From an uncultured Eubacteriales bacterium (lineage in GTDB: Bacteria > Bacillota > Clostridia > Oscillospirales > CAG-272), in contig CAKSNQ010000015.1 in the NCBI GenBank assembly GCA_934476315.1, positions 1 through 32,912 of the forward strand: a DNA stretch of 32,912 nucleotides, written 5' to 3'. Of this stretch, positions 1 through 8,202 are shown piece after piece (the first letter of the stretch is position 1; every line of letters starts with the position of its first letter). Both the position numbers and the translations under genes were made by a program. Under the pieces are notes generated by a model. It ran no database searches, was not told the DNA's origin, and saw nothing but the letters and a program-made list of their open reading frames with translations.

Positions 1-75
1 GGCTGGGGTACTAGGATTCGAACCTAGGTAATGACGGAGTCAGAGTCCGTTGCCTTACCGCTTGGCGATACCCCA
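1..75 (-). tRNA. tRNA-Gln (anticodon CTG)
   Basis: On the minus strand the sequence folds as a cloverleaf. The acceptor stem TGGGGTA pairs with TACCCCA; the D arm is GCCAAGCGGTAAGGC; the anticodon stem ACGGA/TCCGT encloses the loop CTCTGAC, giving anticodon CTG (reads CAG, Gln); the T arm contains GGTTCGAATCC. The discriminator G is at 3, and the CC of the 3' CCA at 2-1 runs into the window edge, so the final A is not visible. A consensus promoter lies just upstream at 91-119. Confidence 0.95.
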
Positions 76-90
76 ATCTCAACGCGCATC

Positions 91-119
91 ATTATATCAC
101 TTTCCGCACGGCTTGTCAA
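91..119 (-). promoter_or_regulatory. sigma-A promoter of tRNA-Gln
   Basis: Read on the minus strand, TTGACA (114-119) and TATAAT (91-96) are separated by exactly 17 bp, a perfect housekeeping consensus. The -10 box ends about 15 nt before the tRNA 5' end. Confidence 0.9.
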
Positions 120-223
120 TAGCTTTGGCAAAAAAAGCAAGCGTTATTCGCGCTTTTTTTGAAATCTCTTTTTTTCGTCGAAAGTTTCCCGCGCCAAACC
201 CCGCAAATTTTTTCCGCAAACCC

Positions 224-252
224 TTGCAAAATCCTCCGAAATGTGCTATACT
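224..252 (+). promoter_or_regulatory. sigma-A promoter of tRNA-Arg
   Basis: TTGCAA (224-229) and TATACT (247-252) are separated by 17 bp and lie 27 bp upstream of the tRNA-Arg 5' end. Confidence 0.85.
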
Positions 253-279
253 TACACTGTTCGGGGATCATTCCCCCAT

Positions 280-356
280 GCACCAGTAGCTCAGATGGAT
301 AGAGCACAAGCCTCCGACGCTTGGTGTCGCCGGTTCGAGTCCGGCTTGGTGTACCA
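280..356 (+). tRNA. tRNA-Arg (anticodon CCG)
   Basis: Cloverleaf with acceptor GCACCAG/TTGGTGT, D arm GCTCAGATGGATAGAGC, anticodon stem CAAGC/GCTTG around the loop CTCCGAC (anticodon CCG, reads CGG, Arg), T arm GCCGG-TTCGAGT-CCGGC, discriminator A, and an encoded CCA at 354-356. The first acceptor pair is G-U, which is slightly unusual. It has its own promoter and a downstream hairpin. Confidence 0.95.
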
Positions 357-418
357 TTGCAGTATAAACCGAACACGATTTTATTTTTCGGTATCGTGAT
401 GGCTTATACAATCAAGTG

Positions 419-452
419 CCGGATAGATGGATTCTATCCGGTGTTTGATTTT
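419..452 (+). terminator. probable terminator after tRNA-Arg
   Basis: CCGGATAG (419-426) and CTATCCGG (434-441) form a perfect 8-bp stem with a 7-nt loop, followed by the T-rich tail TGTTTGATTTT. The tail is imperfect, so efficiency is uncertain. Confidence 0.6.
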
Positions 453-476
453 CGCCGCCATTTTGCAAACTTGGAC

Positions 477-505
477 TTGACAAATCCCCCGAAAAGGTGT
501 ACTCT
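477..505 (+). promoter_or_regulatory. sigma-A promoter of the unidentified small RNA
   Basis: TTGACA (477-482) and TACTCT (500-505) with a 17-bp spacer. The predicted start, about 7 nt after the -10 box, coincides with the first base of the closing stem of the downstream structured RNA. Confidence 0.8.
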
Positions 506-511
506 GTCCCC

Positions 512-609
512 GGGTGAGTGATGTTGCATAGCAGCTCCGGGTGACGCGTTTGACGCTTTGCCCATTGGCTCATCCGAGGGGGCGGGGTCATTTCCGCCTC
601 CTCTTTTTT
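512..609 (+). ncRNA. unidentified ~100-nt structured RNA
   Basis: A consensus promoter and a strong intrinsic terminator bracket about 100 nt with no convincing reading frame (only a 7-codon ATG frame at 521). GGGTGAG (512-518) can pair with CTCATCC (569-575, one G-U pair) to close a domain. Inside it, a small hairpin GCGT-TTG-ACGC and GGG/CCC pairs are possible. The neighbouring genes point away or lie on the other strand, so this is a free-standing transcript and not a leader. It does not show the hallmark sequences of SRP RNA, 6S RNA, tmRNA or the common riboswitches that I can recall. Its identity is unknown. That it is transcribed is inferred from the promoter and terminator only. Confidence 0.6.
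576..609 (+). terminator. intrinsic terminator of the small RNA
   Basis: GAGGGGGCGG (576-585) pairs with CCGCCTCCTC (594-603, one G-U pair) around an 8-nt loop, followed directly by six T at 604-609. Confidence 0.85.
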
Positions 610-622
610 GCCTGACAACCAA

Positions 623-663
623 AGAGCCCCCGGCACCATGACGGTCCGGAGGCTCTGTTTTTT
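623..663. terminator. bidirectional terminator between small RNA and MATE gene
   Basis: AGAGCCCCCGG and CCGGAGGCTCT form a GC-rich stem (623-656). On the plus strand it is followed by GTTTTTT; on the minus strand, downstream of the MATE stop codon, the tail TTTGGTTGT is weaker. It probably ends MATE transcription and backs up the small-RNA terminator. Confidence 0.7.
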
Positions 664-673
664 GCAATTGTTT

Positions 674-2116
674 TTACCTTTGGTCGATTTCCGCCGCGTC
701 CCCGGTCAGGCGGGCGCGAGAATAATCAAAGGTGAAGAAGCACGCCAGCATGAAGCACGCGCAGGCAAACCAGCCGACAGGGTAGCTGATGGCGATCGGA
801 ATCAGTTCATTGGAGCCGAAATTCGACATGAGGTACAGGTAAATCTGCCGCACGCCGACGAAAGAAGACAGCATGACGATCATGGGCGTCCGGCTGTTTC
901 CCGCGCCGCGCATGGAGGCGGCTAAGATCTGATTGATCGAGGAAAACAGGTAAAACGGCGTAATGATGTGAAGCAACCGTGTTGCGACCGCGACGACCGC
1001 CGGGTCGGAGTTGAACAGGCGGGAGAGCGGCGAGGCGAAGATCATAACGGGCACAATGATCGCGAGCGAGCAGGCGGTGGACATCAGGTAGGCAAGCAAG
1101 GTGCCGCGGCGGGCGCGTTTGACGTTGCCGATGCCCAGATTCTGCCCGACAAAGGTGGTCACGGCGAGCGCCAGCGACTGAATGGGCAGGAAAATAAACT
1201 GGTCGATCTTGGAATAGGTCGTCCAACCGCCGAGGTTCGCCTCCTGCACGCCGTTGATATTGGCGATGTAGGACTGCACAAAGACGTTGGCAAAGGCGGT
1301 CAGCGCCAGCTGGATGGCGGCGGGGATGCCGATTCCGACGATCTTGCCGAGCATTTCGCGGTCAAACCGCATTTGCGACGGGGTGAACCGGACGCAGCTG
1401 TCGGTGCGGAGCAGGACGACCAGCGTGAGAATGGCAGAGAGCGTCTGCGCGATGACGGTCGCCCACGCGACGCCCGCAACGCCCATATCGAAACCGAACA
1501 CGAACACGCAGTCCAGCACGGTATTGGTGACAGCGGAAACGACCAGGAACATCAGCGGTCGGCGGGAGTCGCCCACGGCGCGCAGGATTCCCGCGCCCAT
1601 ATTATAGACCACGATGCTCATGACGCCCGAAAAGTAGATCATCAGATACTCCCGGGCGTGAGGGAGGACGGTGTTGGCGCTCCCGTCGGCGGACTCGTGG
1701 AGCATCCAGCGGAGCATGACCGGCGTCATCGCCAGACCGAGGATGGTGAACAGCACGCCCATGGCGAATGTCATCAGCATGGCGGCATGGACGGTGCGGC
1801 GGACGCCCTCGCGGTTTTTCGCGCCGAAATACTGTGAGATCAGCACGCCCGCGCCACTGGCAAGCCCCGAGAAAAAGCCGAGCAAAATATTGATGACCGG
1901 TCCGACGCTTCCGACGGCGGCGTACGCTCCACTGTCTCCCGTCTGCCCGATCACATAGGTGTCTACCATATTATATAGCTGTTGGAACAGGTTCCCGACA
2001 AGCAGGGGCAGGGCGAATGTGACGAGGTTGCCGATGATGCTCCCCTGCGTCATGTCCAGCTCATCCTGTCCGCCGAACAGTTTTTTCTTTTTTGTTTGAG
2101 TAATTTCCGTTAACAT
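674..2116 (-). CDS. MATE family multidrug/Na+ efflux protein
   Basis: A 480-residue integral membrane protein of the usual MATE length with about twelve hydrophobic segments in two repeated halves. The N-terminal stretch MTQGSIIGNLVTFALPLLVG and the following NLFQQLYNMVDTYVIGQ are typical of the NorM/DinF-like MATE proteins of Firmicutes. The family exports cationic drugs or metabolites across the cytoplasmic membrane in exchange for Na+ or H+; the substrate cannot be read from the sequence. The start at 2116 is preceded by GGAGG with about 4 nt spacing. It is monocistronic, with its own promoter at 2144-2172 and a terminator at 623-656. Confidence 0.93.
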   Translation of the reverse strand: MLTEITQTKKKKLFGGQDELDMTQGSIIGNLVTFALPLLVGNLFQQLYNMVDTYVIGQTGDSGAYAAVGSVGPVINILLGFFSGLASGAGVLISQYFGAKNREGVRRTVHAAMLMTFAMGVLFTILGLAMTPVMLRWMLHESADGSANTVLPHAREYLMIYFSGVMSIVVYNMGAGILRAVGDSRRPLMFLVVSAVTNTVLDCVFVFGFDMGVAGVAWATVIAQTLSAILTLVVLLRTDSCVRFTPSQMRFDREMLGKIVGIGIPAAIQLALTAFANVFVQSYIANINGVQEANLGGWTTYSKIDQFIFLPIQSLALAVTTFVGQNLGIGNVKRARRGTLLAYLMSTACSLAIIVPVMIFASPLSRLFNSDPAVVAVATRLLHIITPFYLFSSINQILAASMRGAGNSRTPMIVMLSSFVGVRQIYLYLMSNFGSNELIPIAISYPVGWFACACFMLACFFTFDYSRARLTGDAAEIDQR

Positions 2117-2143
2117 GATGCCTCCGTGCGCAATGATACGTCT

Positions 2144-2172
2144 ATTGTAGCACGGTTATTGTCTTTTTGCAA
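2144..2172 (-). promoter_or_regulatory. sigma-A promoter of the MATE gene
   Basis: On the minus strand, TTGCAA (2167-2172), a 17-bp spacer and TACAAT (2144-2149). The start codon follows 28 nt after the -10 box. Confidence 0.85.
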
Positions 2173-2229
2173 TGGTTTTTCCGTTTTTATTGTCGGCTTT
2201 TCTGCCACCCCGCAACGGAGGACTTTAGT

Positions 2230-3025
2230 CAAAAGTAAAAGCAAACAGCAATCGAAATACATCCAACTTTCCTGCATAGCAAAAACAATATTCTTTCAGC
2301 GGTCTTTGCGGGAAGAGGACCATCTCAAACGCCGAAGTTTGGCGGCTTGCCTCGGTCCCTCCGCCTCCTCCTACTTCCTTGGCTGTGCGCCGTGCCCAGA
2401 GAGCGGGGGGAATGGGGGAGAACTGCCCGCGCCACTATACATCTCGCCCCACTCCGCGTGCTTTCTCCGGCGGCGAGGGGAAACTCGTCGAGAGTTTTCC
2501 CTCGCCTAACTTTCTACATTTCAGCGCCCACGGGAGGGGTGGAGGAGAACCGCCCGCACCCAGCTTTCTAAACCGCGGCAAGCCCGGGAGGGGTATGGGG
2601 AGGGGTCATCGGCGGGGGGTCTACCCCGCCGCCCTCCCCAATGCGCAAAGCACCGCGTCGTTGCGGCGCGACGCGCATCCAGCCAAGGAATGAGGGGCGT
2701 GGGGGGAGCAACCCCGACGTTTGAGGGGTTCTCCCCCCACATCCTGCATCAAAGACCTAAACGAAAAGTAGATACCAGCCGCAAACACAAAACACCTACA
2801 ATTCTAAACAATTCAGCGCTGTCAGCCGCTTTTTCTTTGAAGCCAGAGGCGCAAAGAAAACCGATTGCCGCGGCAGTGCCTACCGCGGGCAATCCCAAAA
2901 AAGAAACGCCAAGGAGTTTCGCCGCCTGCGGGCGGCGACATGGGGCTTTGCCCCCGCCCCCACCGCCTTTTGAAAAAGGCGGCGAAAACTTTGGAGAGGG
3001 ACAGCAAAATCTTTCAAAAGCCCAC
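2230..3025 (-). repeat. mosaic hairpin repeat, copy R1
   Basis: This fills the gap between the divergent MATE and ABC exporter genes; no gene is credible here. Reading on the minus strand it shows the same ordered chain of hairpins as the other copies: CGCCTTTT/AAAAGGCG (2964-2981), TCGCCGCC/GGCGGCGA (2919-2938), CCGCGG arms within GATTG...CAATC (2863-2894), TTTTCTTTG/CAAAGAAAA (2831-2860), the large GTGGGGGGAG-AACCCC hairpin (2699-2740), the CGTCG/CGACG hairpin near 2656-2680, and the distal CGCCGAAG...GGCG segment near 2328-2350. The terminator-like GTGGGAAAC palindrome that starts other copies is absent. Long frames on both strands here are by-products of high GC content. Confidence 0.85.
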
Positions 3026-3046
3026 ATAACATTTTCCCCCCCACAG

Positions 3047-3075
3047 TTGACAAACCGCTTTTTTTGTGGTATCAT
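3047..3075 (+). promoter_or_regulatory. sigma-A promoter of the ABC exporter operon
   Basis: TTGACA (3047-3052), 17-bp spacer, TATCAT (3070-3075). The leader before the start codon is about 36 nt and begins right after the end of repeat R1. Confidence 0.85.
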
Positions 3076-3118
3076 GATAAAACATGGCTTTTTGCGCCGA
3101 AAGGAGGCGTTCTCACCC

Positions 3119-4903
3119 ATGATCTTCGGGAAACATATCAACCGCTATTACCTGAAATACAGCGGCGTCCTGCTGCTCGGTCTGTGCGCACTGGTGCTCG
3201 TGGACTATTTCCAGCTGGAAATCCCTCAGCTCTACCGCATGCTCATCAATGGCGTCAACGAGGGCTTCGTCCTGCTCGACGGCAAAAAGGTCCCTTTTGA
3301 CCTGAACTTCCTGCTCGACCACATCTGCCGCCCCATGATCTTCGTCATTCTCATCCTGGTGGTCGGACGCTTCTGCTGGCGCTTCTGCTTCCTCGGGTCG
3401 GCGGTCCGTGTCGAAACCGATCTGCGCCGCCGCATGTTCGATCACAGCAAGGAGCTTTCTCAGCAGTATTATCAGGTCAACAAGGTCGGCGACCTCATGT
3501 CCCTCTTCACCAACGATCTGGAAACCGTCTGGGACTGCTTCGGCTGGGGCTTCATGATGTTCTTCGACGCGCTGTTCCTCGGCGTGCTCGCCATCATCCG
3601 CATGATCCGCATGGACGGAACTCTGACCCTGCTTTCCCTGATCCCCATGTCGCTTCTGCTTGTTTCGGCGACCATTCTGGACAAGTATCTGACCAAGAAG
3701 TGGGATGAGCGACAGCAGTCGTTCTCCGATCTGTCGGATTTCACGCAGGAGAGCTTCTCCGGCATCGCCGTCATCAAGGCGTTCGTCAAGCAGACGCAGG
3801 AGCTGATCGCTTTCCGCAAAATCAACAAGAAAAACGAAAAAGCGAACATCGAATACACCCGTCTGTCCGTCCTGATGGACATTTTCATCACGCTGTTCAT
3901 TGAATCCGTCATCTGCGTCATCCTCGGCTACGGCGGCACCATGGTCTACTACGGCAAATTCGACGCGGGACAGCTGGTCGAGTTCATCGGCTATTTCGAT
4001 GCGGTCATCTGGCCCATCATGGCGGTCTCCCAGCTGATTCAGATGGGTGCTCAGGGCAAGGCGTCCCTGCGGCGCATCGGGAAGTTGCTCGACGCCGAGG
4101 TGGACGTGACCGACCGCGCGGACGTCACGCCGCTTGAGGAGCCGGTGCGCGGGGAGATTACGTTCAACCACCTGTCGTTCCGCTACCCCGACGGCGACTT
4201 TGACGTACTGTCGGACATCAGCTTTACCATCCATGCCGGCGAGCGCGTCGGGCTGGTCGGCAAGACGGGCGCGGGCAAATCCACGCTGGTCGATCTGATT
4301 CTCCGTACATACAACGTCCCCGACGGAACCATTCTATTCGACGGGCGCGATGTCAATTCGCTCCCCATCCGGGACGTCCGCGCCGCGTGCGCCTATGTCC
4401 CGCAGGACAACTTCCTGTTCAGCGAGACCATCCGGAGCAACATTGCCTTCGGCGCCGAGGGGGACGAGCTTGACCGCGTGGTCGCCGCCGCCCGGCTTTC
4501 GGACATTGACGGCGACATTTCCGCTTTCCGCGACGGCTACGAGACCGTGCTCGGCGAGCGCGGCGTCACCGTCTCCGGTGGGCAGAAGCAACGCATTTCC
4601 ATCGCCCGCGCGCTGATGAAGGACGCGCCCGTACTGATTCTCGACGACTCGGTGTCCGCGGTGGACACCAAGACCGAGCGCGTCATTCTTGACAATCTTC
4701 AGGAGAGCCGCGCCGGACGAACCACCATTCTGATCGCGCACCGCCTCTCCACGGTGGAGCGCATGGACAAGATTCTGTTTTTGGACGACGGTCGCCTGGT
4801 CGCCGCCGGAACGCACGACGAGCTTTATGCGACCTGCCCGGGCTATCACCACATGGTCGAGCTGCAACGGCTGGAAGAGGAGGGAGGTGCTTCGCATGCG
4901 TGA
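3119..4903 (+). CDS. ABC exporter half-transporter, degenerate-site subunit
   Basis: A 594-residue half-transporter: an N-terminal six-helix membrane domain (about residues 15-320) followed by a nucleotide-binding domain. Visible motifs are Walker A (GLVGKTGAGKS, from residue 378), Q-loop YVPQDNF, signature VSGGQ (485-489), Walker B LILDD (aspartates 509-510) and the H-loop His 541. The residue after the Walker B Asp is Asp where a catalytic Glu is usual. That pattern is known from the BmrC-like partner of heterodimeric exporters, so this subunit probably contributes the degenerate ATP site. The frame is open upstream, but the start at 3119 is chosen because AAGGAGG (3101-3107) and the promoter immediately precede it. 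It overlaps the next gene by 8 nt, implying translational coupling. The family exports drugs or lipids; the substrate is unknown. Confidence 0.93.
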   Translation: MIFGKHINRYYLKYSGVLLLGLCALVLVDYFQLEIPQLYRMLINGVNEGFVLLDGKKVPFDLNFLLDHICRPMIFVILILVVGRFCWRFCFLGSAVRVETDLRRRMFDHSKELSQQYYQVNKVGDLMSLFTNDLETVWDCFGWGFMMFFDALFLGVLAIIRMIRMDGTLTLLSLIPMSLLLVSATILDKYLTKKWDERQQSFSDLSDFTQESFSGIAVIKAFVKQTQELIAFRKINKKNEKANIEYTRLSVLMDIFITLFIESVICVILGYGGTMVYYGKFDAGQLVEFIGYFDAVIWPIMAVSQLIQMGAQGKASLRRIGKLLDAEVDVTDRADVTPLEEPVRGEITFNHLSFRYPDGDFDVLSDISFTIHAGERVGLVGKTGAGKSTLVDLILRTYNVPDGTILFDGRDVNSLPIRDVRAACAYVPQDNFLFSETIRSNIAFGAEGDELDRVVAAARLSDIDGDISAFRDGYETVLGERGVTVSGGQKQRISIARALMKDAPVLILDDSVSAVDTKTERVILDNLQESRAGRTTILIAHRLSTVERMDKILFLDDGRLVAAGTHDELYATCPGYHHMVELQRLEEEGGASHA

Positions 4904-6848
4904 ATATTACCCTCTCCTGATCGTCGGCGGCATCGTCGGCGCGCTGGCGCTCTGCTTTTCCGTCGCGTGGCTGTCGCTGAAAAACAAAAAGGGCGTTCCC
5001 GAAAACGAACGTACCATGTCCGACCGCGAAATTCTGCGCCGTCTGATGGTGTACGCGCGACCCTACTGGAAGAGCTTTCTTTTGGTGGGAGTGGCAATGC
5101 TGTTTTCCATCGCCTACGACATCATCTCCCCGCTCCTCATCGGCGAGCTGGAGGAGCTGGTCAAGGGAGTTTTCCACCTGTCCTCGCTCTATCTCATGGT
5201 CGCCGCCTACGCGGGCGTGCTGATTATTTCGCTGATCTGCAACTATGTGCAGGCGCTCGTTCTGCAAAGAACCGGGCAGAAAATTCTGACCGCCATCCGC
5301 GAGGAGGTTTTCGCCCACATTGAGTCGCTCTCGCATGAACAGCTCAACACGATGCCCGTGGGCAAGCTGGTCACGCGTGTCACCAACGACACCGAGGCGA
5401 TCTCGCGCATGTTCACCAGCGTTCTGACCAACCTGGTGCGCAACATTTTCGTCATTCTCGGCGTGCTCACCGCCATGTTCCTGCTCAATTACGAGCTGGC
5501 GCTCATGGTGCTGTGCTTTGTCCCGTTCATTTTCCTGTTCACGCTGATCTTCCGGAAGTTCTCCCGCCGCGCCCACCGACGCGTCAAGGACGGAACGACC
5601 GACATCAACACCTTCCTCTCGGAGAACCTCTCCGGCATCAAGGTCACGCAGATTTTCAACCGTGAAGCGCGCAAAATGAAGGAGTTTTCCGGCAAGAACG
5701 CCGCGCTCGGGCGAGCGAAAAACGAGCAGATTCTGGTGTTCGGCGTGTTCCGACCCATCGTTTACATGCTCTATGTCTGCTCGGTGCTGTGCCTGTTCTA
5801 CCTGGGCGGGCGCGGAGTGCTCGACGGGCACTCCGTCCTCGGTCAGACGCTGAACGGCGGCATTATCGTCACCTTTTACATGTACATTTCCAAGTTTTTC
5901 GACCCGATTCAGGGGCTCGCCGAGCAGTTCAACACGCTTCAGTCGGCGTTCGCCTCGGCGGAGAAAATCTACACGGTGCTCGACACCGAGCCGACCATCA
6001 AGGACGCGCCCGATGCCATCGAACCAAGCGAAATCCGCGGCGACATTGAGTTCCGCCACGTGTGGTTCGCCTACCTCCCCGACGAATGGGTGCTGAGAGA
6101 CGTTTCGTTCCACATCACGCCCGGGCAGACCGCGGCGTTTGTCGGCTCGACCGGCTCGGGAAAATCCACCATCCTTTCGCTGATTTGTCGCAACTACGAC
6201 GTGGTGCGCGGCGAAATCCTCATCGACGGAGTGGATGTCCGCAAAATCAAGCTGTCCGCCCTGCGCCGCCACTTCGGGCAGATGCTCCAGGATGTTTTCC
6301 TGTTTTCGGGAACCATCCGCAGCAATCTGACGCTCCACATGGAGAACGTGAGCGACGAGCAGATCATGGAGACCTGCCGCTACGTCAACGCCGACCGCTT
6401 CATCGGCAAGCTGGAGCACGGGCTGGACGAGGTCGTGCGCGAGCGCGGTAACAACTTCTCGGCGGGACAGCGACAGCTTCTTTCCTTTGCCCGCACCCTG
6501 CTCCACAAACCCTCGGTGATGATCCTCGACGAGGCGACCGCCAACATCGACACCGAAACCGAGGTGCTCATTCAGGATTCGATGGAAAAGATGATGAACA
6601 TCGGGACCATGCTGATCGTGGCGCACCGACTCTCGACCATCCAGCACGCCGACATCATTTATCTGTTGTCGCACGGGCAAATCGTGGAGGAGGGGACGCA
6701 CCAGGAGCTGCTTGCAATGCACGGGAGGTACTACCAGCTATACACGTTGCAATACAATCAGAAGCAGTTGCAGGCGCAAGCGCCCGCCGCGGTGTCCGCC
6801 ACCAAGACCGTCGCGGAGGTCGCCACGGAGGTCGCCGACAAAAATTAA
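4896..6848 (+). CDS. ABC exporter half-transporter, catalytic subunit
   Basis: A 650-residue partner of the preceding gene. One N-terminal hydrophobic segment precedes the six-helix exporter domain, and the nucleotide-binding domain has Walker A GSTGSGKS (from residue 417), Q-loop QMLQDVF, signature FSAGQ (521-525), Walker B ILDEA (Asp 545, Glu 546) and H-loop His 577. The catalytic Glu is present but the signature is non-canonical (SAGQ for SGGQ). Paired with subunit 1, this gives one consensus site (this Walker A/B with the partner's VSGGQ) and one degenerate site, as in BmrC/BmrD-type heterodimers. The Ala/Val-rich C-terminal tail of about 25 residues looks disordered. The start at 4896 has GGGAGG at 4882-4887, 8 nt upstream. 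Confidence 0.93.
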   Translation: MREYYPLLIVGGIVGALALCFSVAWLSLKNKKGVPENERTMSDREILRRLMVYARPYWKSFLLVGVAMLFSIAYDIISPLLIGELEELVKGVFHLSSLYLMVAAYAGVLIISLICNYVQALVLQRTGQKILTAIREEVFAHIESLSHEQLNTMPVGKLVTRVTNDTEAISRMFTSVLTNLVRNIFVILGVLTAMFLLNYELALMVLCFVPFIFLFTLIFRKFSRRAHRRVKDGTTDINTFLSENLSGIKVTQIFNREARKMKEFSGKNAALGRAKNEQILVFGVFRPIVYMLYVCSVLCLFYLGGRGVLDGHSVLGQTLNGGIIVTFYMYISKFFDPIQGLAEQFNTLQSAFASAEKIYTVLDTEPTIKDAPDAIEPSEIRGDIEFRHVWFAYLPDEWVLRDVSFHITPGQTAAFVGSTGSGKSTILSLICRNYDVVRGEILIDGVDVRKIKLSALRRHFGQMLQDVFLFSGTIRSNLTLHMENVSDEQIMETCRYVNADRFIGKLEHGLDEVVRERGNNFSAGQRQLLSFARTLLHKPSVMILDEATANIDTETEVLIQDSMEKMMNIGTMLIVAHRLSTIQHADIIYLLSHGQIVEEGTHQELLAMHGRYYQLYTLQYNQKQLQAQAPAAVSATKTVAEVATEVADKN

Positions 6849-6853
6849 AAGAA

Positions 6854-6889
6854 GCTGTTGGTCTCTCACAGATTGGAAAGACCGACAGC
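6854..6889 (+). other. hairpin just after the ABC exporter operon
   Basis: GCTGTTGGTCT (6854-6864) pairs with AGACCGACAGC (6879-6889) with a single mismatch. No T-run follows, so alone it is more likely a 3'-end stabilising or pause structure than a terminator. Confidence 0.5.
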
Positions 6890-6921
6890 CCGCTCTCCGA
6901 ACGTTTTTGGGGAAGCGCGGA

Positions 6922-6959
6922 GGTGTTAAGAACATCAAGTTTTTAGCACCCCCGTTTTT
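6922..6959 (+). terminator. intrinsic terminator of the ABC exporter operon
   Basis: GGTGTTAAGAAC (6922-6933) pairs with GTTTTTAGCACC (6939-6950) through 12 bp including two G-U pairs, with a 5-nt loop, followed by CCCGTTTTTG. Confidence 0.7.
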
Positions 6960-7034
6960 GTTATGCCCGACGGGGGCGCGCGGAGTCGCAATAGTCTGAC
7001 CGCGCCCGATGGCGGGGGAGGCGGCAGGGACAGG

Positions 7035-8169
7035 AAAGAACCGCCCGCGGAGCGCGACGCGGGGCGTCGCCCACGACCCTGCCCGCTTGCGGGCAAAACT
7101 TTAGTGAGGGACAGCGGAAGCCCGGGAGAAAGCCAACGGGAGGGGTCTGGGGAGGGGTCATCGGCGCGCCCCTGCGCCGCCCTCCCCAATGCGCCAAAGA
7201 GCCGCGTCGTTGCGGCTCGACGCGCATCAAAGCCTTGGAGTGAGGGGCGTGGGGGGGAGCAACCCCGACGTTTGAGGGGTTCTTCCCCCACATCCTGCAC
7301 GAAAGACTTCTAACCCAAAGTAGATACCCAGCGCAAACGAAACAAATCTAAATTTTCCACACAGAAAAAACAATGTTTTTAGCTGTTTTTGCGGAGGGAG
7401 AAACCATCTCAAACGCCGAAGTTTGGCGGCTTGCCGCGGTCCCTCCGCCTCCTCCCACTTCCTTGGCTGTGCGCCGCATATAGAGAATAGGTGGGATAGG
7501 GGGGAGAACCGCCCGTGCTACCACACATTTCAGCAACTCCCCGCGCTTTCCCTCGCCCGGCTTTCTGAATTTCAGCGCTCCCCGGGCGAGGTGGGGGAGA
7601 ACCGCCCCGCACCCAACTTTCTATACCGCGGCAAGCCCGGGAGGGGTCTGGGGAGGGGTCATCGGCGCGCCCCTGCGCCGCCCTCCCCAATGCGCCAAAG
7701 AGCCGCGTCGTTGCGGCTCGACGCGCATCAAAGCCTTGGAGTGAGGGGCGTGGGGGGAGCAACCCCGACGTTTGAGGGGTTCTTCCCCCACATCCTACAT
7801 CAAAGACTTCAAACCCAAAGTAGACACCAACCGCAAGCACAAAATACCTACGGTTCCAAACAATTCAGCTCTTTCAGCCGCTTTTTTCTTTTGAGACCAG
7901 AGGCACAAAAGAAAAAAGCTATCAAAAAAGAAAATGCCGCGAGAGTTTCGCCGCCTGCGGGCGGCGACAAGGGCTTCGCGCCCTTGACCCGCGCAACCTT
8001 TTGAAAAAGGTTGTCGAAAACTTAAAAAGAGAACAGCGAAAACTTTGAAGAAAGCGAACAAAAAAAAGAGGGGTAGCTCTCCCCCTTTAGAACCCTAAAG
8101 TCGAACAGCTATTCCCTCTACAAAAGTTTTGGAAGGGTGTGGGAAACTTTTTCCCAAAAAGTTTCCCAC
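7035..8169 (-). repeat. mosaic hairpin repeat, copy R2 (long form)
   Basis: This fills the gap between two convergent transcription units. Reading on the minus strand: the GTGGGAAACTTTTT palindrome (8139-8169), the CTTTAG/CTAAAG hairpin (8075-8100), AACCTTTT/AAAAGGTT (7995-8012), TCGCCGCC/GGCGGCGA (7948-7967), a 13-bp variant of the CTTTTG/CAAAAG hairpin near 7880-7920, and the large GTGGGGGGAG-AACCCC hairpin (7750-7791). Then follow the GC-rich hairpins and the CGCCGAAG segment (7413-7440), and a second large hairpin at 7249-7291. The CCGCGG hairpin is missing from its usual place. At 7035-7116 there is a fragment of yet another copy (CCCGCTTGCGGG, GTGAGGGACAGCGG). The order matches R4. No credible gene. 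Confidence 0.85.
8139..8169. terminator. 31-bp palindrome, likely livF operon terminator
   Basis: Arms GTGGGAAACTTTTT and AAAAAGTTTCCCAC (14 bp, perfect) surround a 3-nt centre, 34 bp beyond the livF stop codon. The same palindrome stands 31 bp after serS and 21 bp after rarA. It is symmetric, with T-runs within both arms, so it could act in either direction. Confidence 0.6.
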
Positions 8170-8202
8170 GTCGTACCCCACGACGTCCCCCTCGTCGCTC
8201 CC

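Noticed and set aside
968..1837. Long plus-strand frame opposite the MATE gene; similar long frames oppose the ABC, liv, GH38 and glnN genes
   Set aside because: Antisense shadows caused by high GC content at third codon positions, rich in His/Asp/Arg/Gln and lacking motifs.
2126..3118. Several open frames of 60-140 codons on both strands in the MATE-ABC gap, and the in-frame extension of the first ABC gene back to 2690
   Set aside because: They translate the hairpin repeat; the same peptides (for example DARRAATTR) recur in unrelated frames in every copy. The ABC gene has its own promoter and ribosome binding site at 3047-3107.
7423..8061. Frames of 88-193 codons between the ABC exporter and livF
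   Set aside because: Repeat-derived: no start context, no family motifs, and the same translations reappear at 25849-26097 and 28894-29367.
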